NCBI GenBank assembly: GCA_016871135.1
Contig: VFZQ01000138.1
Coordinates: forward strand, 1-9,683
Origin: Acidobacteriota bacterium
GTDB lineage: Bacteria; Acidobacteriota; Terriglobia; Bryobacterales; Bryobacteraceae
DNA length: 9,683 bases
Direction of reading: 5' to 3'
The notes under the pieces were generated by a model, which saw nothing but the letters and a program-made list of their open reading frames with translations, had not been told where the DNA came from and did not search any database. Position numbers and translations under genes: made by a program. The number at the start of each line of letters is the position of its first letter. Position 1 is the first letter of the stretch. Of the stretch, positions 6,641 through 9,683 are shown in pieces.

Positions 6641-8636
6641 GTTTACCAACCGACTGGCGAAGGAACGTAGCCCCTATCTGCTGCAGCACGCGCACAATCC
6701 CGTGGACTGGTTTCCGTGGGGCGAAGAGGCGTTCGCCAAGGCTCGCGCCGAGGACAAACCGATCTTTCTGAGCATCGGCTACTCGACCTGTCACTGGTGT
6801 CATGTGATGGAGCGCGAGTCGTTTGAGAGCGAGGCTGTCGCCGAGGTTTTGAACCGCGACTTTGTGTCGATCAAGGTCGATCGCGAGGAGCGGCCGGATG
6901 TCGATCGGATCTACATGCTCTTCGTGCAGGCGTCGACGGGCGGTGGCGGCTGGCCGATGTCGGTGTGGCTGACGCCGGAGTTGAAACCGTTCTACGGCGG
7001 GACGTATTTCCCCCCCGACAATCGATACGGCCGGCCGGGGTTTCCTTCGGTGCTGCGGCAGTTGGCGGGGATCTATCAAAATGAACGCGGGCGCGTGGAG
7101 GAATCGGCACGCGAGGTGATCGGGCAGTTGACGGAGATGTCGGCGACGGCGGCGGGTTCGGTCGTGGACGCCGATGTGACGCATGCGTTGTATCAGCACT
7201 GCCGACGCACGTTCGACAAGCGGTATGGCGGCTTCGGAACCGCGCCGAAATTTCCGCGGCCCGTGCTGTTGAATTTTCTACTGCGGTACTGGAAGGTGGA
7301 GCAGGAAGACGACGCATTGGATATGGTCGTGAAGACGCTGCGGGCGATGGCGCGCGGCGGAATGAACGATCAGCTCGGAGGCGGCTTTCATCGCTATTCG
7401 GTCGATGCGCGGTGGTTCGTGCCCCACTTTGAAAAGATGCTCTACGATCAGGCGCAGTTGGCGGTGTCTTATCTCGAAGCGTTTCAGATTACCGGTGAGT
7501 CGGAGTTTGCAGCGGAAGCACGGCGAATTTTCGACTACGTGCTGCGCGACATGACGCACCGCGACGGGGGCTTCTTTTCGGCCGAAGATGCCGACTCGGT
7601 GATCGACGCCTCGAATCCAAAGGAGAAGGGCGAAGGCGCGTTCTATGTCTTCGACGCGCGCGAACTCGTCGCCGTGTTGGGGGCAGAGGAAGCCGCGCGA
7701 TTTGGCCCGGCCTTTGGTTGCATGTCTAGCGGGAATGTGTCGCCGCACGAGGATCCGCACAGCGAGTTCACGGGTAAGAACATCCTCTTTCGCGCCTTGG
7801 AAACGGAAGAGCCGTTCACCGAGGCGCGTGCGAAATTGATGGCGCTGCGGAATATGCGTGTGCGGCCGCATCTGGACGATAAAGTGCTGACGGCGTGGAA
7901 CGGGCTCATGATTTCGGCTTTCACCAAGGGTGCGCAGGTGCTGGGCGACGATCGGTACTTGAAGGCGGCGCAAAGGGCGGCGCGGTTTGTGCGTTCGGCG
8001 ATGTGGTCGGCGGAACGGCGGGTGCTGCTAAGGCGCTGGCGCGCGAGCGATGCGGGGATCGACGGGTTTCTGGACGACTACGCGTTCTTCGCGCTTGGCC
8101 TGCTGGATCTCTATGAGACGTCGTTCGACGACGGCGATCTGGAATTCGCGGTGACGCTTGCGGAGCGAATGATCGAACTGTTCGGCGATCCGGCGGGTGG
8201 ATTCTTTTCCACGGCTGAGGGCGATCCGTCGCTGGTGATGCGTTTGAAAGAAGACTATGACGGCGCGGAGCCGTCGGGCAATTCGATGGCGGCAACGTTG
8301 ATGCTCCGGCTTGCGGCCATGACAGGCCGCGAGGAGTTTGGCGTGGCGGGGCGAGCGACGTTGGACGCGCTGGCTGAGCGATTGAACAAGCAGACGGCCG
8401 CGGTCCCGCAGTTGTTATGCGCTTGGATGATGGCGGCCGGCGCCGATCGTCAAGTGGAATTCGGCGGCGCCGATCCGGCGGAGCTGATCAAAGCCGTTCA
8501 CGCGAAGTTCACGCCGTTCGTTGTGAAGCTGCGCGGTAAAGACGTCGACGGCCCGGCTGTCGCGCGTGTTTGTGAACATTTCGTATGCAAGCTTCCGGTG
8601 AGTGATCCCGCAACGTTGGCGGCACAAGTAGAATAG
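6639..8636 (+). CDS. DUF255 thioredoxin-domain / (alpha/alpha)6-barrel protein (YyaL/SPATA20 family)
   Basis: The start at 6639 (GGAAG three bases upstream) gives 665 residues beginning MFTNRLAKERSPYLLQHAHN, the standard start of this family. The N-terminal thioredoxin-like domain has DWFPWGEEAF near 23-32, the redox motif CHWC at 51-54, VDREERPDVD near 80-89 and GGGGWPMSVWLTP near 101-112. The C-terminal part carries the family blocks GGFGTAPKFPRP (about 197-208), GGMNDQLGGGFHRYS (about 240-254), FEKMLYDQAQ (about 264-273) and FFSAEDADS (about 312-320), and is related to six-hairpin glycosidase and N-acylglucosamine 2-epimerase folds. A CX4C pair, Cys645 and Cys650, sits near the C-terminus. 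The family's reaction is unknown; a redox- or sugar-linked role is inferred from fold only. The frame stays open upstream to 6546, but that part overlaps the opposite gene and is not family-like. It probably forms an operon with the TIM-barrel gene 9 bases downstream. Confidence 0.93.
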   Translation: MFTNRLAKERSPYLLQHAHNPVDWFPWGEEAFAKARAEDKPIFLSIGYSTCHWCHVMERESFESEAVAEVLNRDFVSIKVDREERPDVDRIYMLFVQASTGGGGWPMSVWLTPELKPFYGGTYFPPDNRYGRPGFPSVLRQLAGIYQNERGRVEESAREVIGQLTEMSATAAGSVVDADVTHALYQHCRRTFDKRYGGFGTAPKFPRPVLLNFLLRYWKVEQEDDALDMVVKTLRAMARGGMNDQLGGGFHRYSVDARWFVPHFEKMLYDQAQLAVSYLEAFQITGESEFAAEARRIFDYVLRDMTHRDGGFFSAEDADSVIDASNPKEKGEGAFYVFDARELVAVLGAEEAARFGPAFGCMSSGNVSPHEDPHSEFTGKNILFRALETEEPFTEARAKLMALRNMRVRPHLDDKVLTAWNGLMISAFTKGAQVLGDDRYLKAAQRAARFVRSAMWSAERRVLLRRWRASDAGIDGFLDDYAFFALGLLDLYETSFDDGDLEFAVTLAERMIELFGDPAGGFFSTAEGDPSLVMRLKEDYDGAEPSGNSMAATLMLRLAAMTGREEFGVAGRATLDALAERLNKQTAAVPQLLCAWMMAAGADRQVEFGGADPAELIKAVHAKFTPFVVKLRGKDVDGPAVARVCEHFVCKLPVSDPATLAAQVE

Positions 8637-8645
8637 AAGATTCTC

Positions 8646-9509
8646 ATGGAACCTAAATTCCGAATTGCAGCGATCACCGATGAATTTTCGCCCGCCGATC
8701 CGGCGCTGGCGATGGCCCAGATGGAGAGCATCGGCATGACCGGCGCCGAACTCCGCGTGCTTTGGGGCAAGAACATCATGGACCTTTCGCCGGATGAACT
8801 CGCCAAGGCCAAGGAGCTGGCGCAGCAACACAACATGGACGTCATCTCGATCGCGTCGCCGATTCTGAAGTGTGTGTTGCCGGGCGCGCCGGAAATTGAC
8901 ACGCGATTCCAGCAGGACATCTTTAATTCGAAACACACCTTCGAAGATCAGCCGCGGCTGCTGGAACGAGCCTTCTCGATCGCGAAACACTTCGACGCCA
9001 AGATCGTCCGGGTGTTCACCTACTGGCGCACCGTGCAGCCCGAGGCGTGTTTCACGGCGATCTGCCGCGCCTTGGCGGATATGGCCGATCAGGCGCGCGC
9101 CGAAGGATTGATCATTGGAGTCGAAAACGAACACGCCTGTAACATCGCCACTGCCGCCGATTCGGCGAGAGTGCTCAACGCCGTCCAGCATCCAAACTTG
9201 AAGTTGGTCTGGGATCCGGCGAACGCGCTGGTTTCCGGCGAGGATCCGTACCCTGGCGGCTACTCGTTGTTGCCGAAGGACCGGATCGCGCATGTACACG
9301 TCAAGGACTGCCATATGGACGGGCACAAGCCGATTTGGGGGCCGCTGGGAACGCGCTCAGTGGATTGGAAAGGACAGGTTGGCGCGCTATGGAACGACGG
9401 TTATCGCGGGTGGTTGAGCCTGGAGACGCACTGGGCGGGACCGGGCGGAAACAAGTTCGAGGGATCAACGATTTGCGGGTGGAACATGCGCGGTCTGGCT
9501 TCGATGTAA
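8646..9509 (+). CDS. sugar phosphate isomerase/epimerase-like TIM barrel (AP2/xylose-isomerase-like)
   Basis: This 287-residue protein has no signal peptide and fits the single-domain AP endonuclease 2 / xylose isomerase-like TIM barrel. The predicted metal site is complete: Glu160 in GVENEH, Asp190 in WDPAN, His216 and His218 in HVHVKD, and Glu260 in LSLETHW, the E-D-H-E set seen in tagatose/allulose 3-epimerases and related enzymes that bind Mn or Co. DEFSP near 12-16 and GAELR near 33-37 are the early-strand motifs. It therefore probably isomerises or epimerises a sugar or polyol; the substrate cannot be read, and hydroxypyruvate isomerase or inosose dehydratase-like roles remain possible. 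The ATG is 9 bases after the DUF255 stop, with a modest AGAAGA purine tract upstream, which suggests co-transcription. Confidence 0.88.
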   Translation: MEPKFRIAAITDEFSPADPALAMAQMESIGMTGAELRVLWGKNIMDLSPDELAKAKELAQQHNMDVISIASPILKCVLPGAPEIDTRFQQDIFNSKHTFEDQPRLLERAFSIAKHFDAKIVRVFTYWRTVQPEACFTAICRALADMADQARAEGLIIGVENEHACNIATAADSARVLNAVQHPNLKLVWDPANALVSGEDPYPGGYSLLPKDRIAHVHVKDCHMDGHKPIWGPLGTRSVDWKGQVGALWNDGYRGWLSLETHWAGPGGNKFEGSTICGWNMRGLASM

Positions 9510-9563
9510 ACTAGGCTTACTTTTCGGTGACGTTATGCCCTCGGCACGCGTCATACCTTTGAT

Positions 9564-9570
9564 AAGGGAG
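9564..9570 (+). promoter_or_regulatory. Shine-Dalgarno site for the right-edge gene
   Basis: AAGGGAG lies five bases before the ATG at 9576. It is the strongest ribosome binding site in the window and supports that start codon. The 54 bases between the preceding stop and this site hold no convincing promoter or terminator; the only structure is a weak inverted repeat TGACG/CGTCA at 9528-9532 and 9549-9553. Confidence 0.65.
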
Positions 9571-9575
9571 TGTGA

Positions 9576-9683
9576 ATGCACAAACGGAGAATCTGGATCA
9601 CCGGCCTGCTGCTCGCCACGCTCCTTGGCGTCGCTTACGCGCAGAGGCGCGGCGGTTTCCGGGGCGGATTTCCATTCGTTGAC
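9576..9683 (+). CDS. start of a secreted Gly/Arg/Phe-rich protein, cut by the window edge
   Basis: The first 36 codons are present. They encode a basic N-terminus, a hydrophobic core and an AYA-Q cleavage site (MHKRRIW, then TGLLLATLLGVAYA), a clear signal peptide of about 22 residues. The mature start, QRRGGFRGGFPFVD, is rich in Gly, Arg and Phe. The product is exported. This opening resembles that of secreted DUF4159-containing proteins of Acidobacteriota as I remember them, but too little is present to assign a family. It lies 66 bases after the TIM-barrel gene on the same strand, so it could be the third gene of that unit or have its own promoter. Confidence 0.75.
   Translation, partial: MHKRRIWITGLLLATLLGVAYAQRRGGFRGGFPFVD

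Noticed and set aside
5981..6670. Plus-strand open frame of 229 codons opposite the M20 gene
   Set aside because: Antisense to the conserved zinc-site region of M20; no independent motif or ribosome binding site.
8415..9326. Minus-strand open frame of 303 codons opposite the TIM-barrel gene
   Set aside because: The plus strand carries all metal-site motifs of the TIM barrel; the minus frame is a shadow.
9528..9553. Inverted repeat TGACG/CGTCA as terminator or operator
   Set aside because: The stem is only five bases with a 16-base loop and no T-run follows; it is within chance expectation.

Overview
The window looks like chromosomal DNA of a GC-rich, gene-dense bacterium. The closest match I can suggest is an Acidobacteriota member of the Solibacter/Bryobacter type. 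This rests on gene content and style: an exported PQQ-like propeller opening with a WPEFRGAGRGG motif, exported S9 and cytosolic M20 peptidases, a DUF255 protein, an AP2-type TIM barrel and an Uma2 protein. It is an inference from memory, since no ribosomal or other phylogenetic marker is present.

Layout. Positions 1-397 hold no clean gene. They contain a proline-rich plus-strand frame with an internal stop, probably a decayed or mis-sequenced gene end. Positions 398-2677 (minus) hold a two-gene unit. It begins with an exported paraoxonase-like six-bladed propeller that keeps every PON1 calcium ligand and both active-site histidines, and continues 9 bases later with an exported PQQ-like (BamB-type) propeller. 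About 30 bases from the paraoxonase start, on the plus strand, lies an Uma2-family PD-(D/E)XK-fold gene (2708-3280). Its stop codon interlocks with that of the next gene. Positions 3277-6640 (minus) hold an M20 dipeptidase followed after 4 bases by an exported S9 serine peptidase of the DPP5/acylaminoacyl-peptidase type. Positions 6639-9509 (plus) hold a DUF255 thioredoxin-like/(alpha/alpha)6 protein, then, 9 bases later, an AP2-type TIM-barrel sugar isomerase/epimerase. At 9576 a new secreted-protein gene starts behind a good Shine-Dalgarno sequence and runs off the right edge.

How the genes work together. The S9-M20 pair makes sense as a peptide-scavenging unit: outside the cytoplasm S9 releases small peptides, and inside M20 splits dipeptides. 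The DUF255-TIM-barrel pair may act on a common carbohydrate, which is only an inference from fold and linkage. The two propeller proteins are co-exported and probably co-expressed, with no known shared substrate.

I found no CRISPR, phage, transposon, toxin-antitoxin, defence or biosynthetic cluster signature, and no clear new system. The most notable points are the complete paraoxonase active site, the very tight gene junctions (a CATG that can supply both start codons of a divergent pair, and a CTAA that supplies both stops of a convergent pair), the DUF255/TIM-barrel linkage, and the interrupted frame at the left end.
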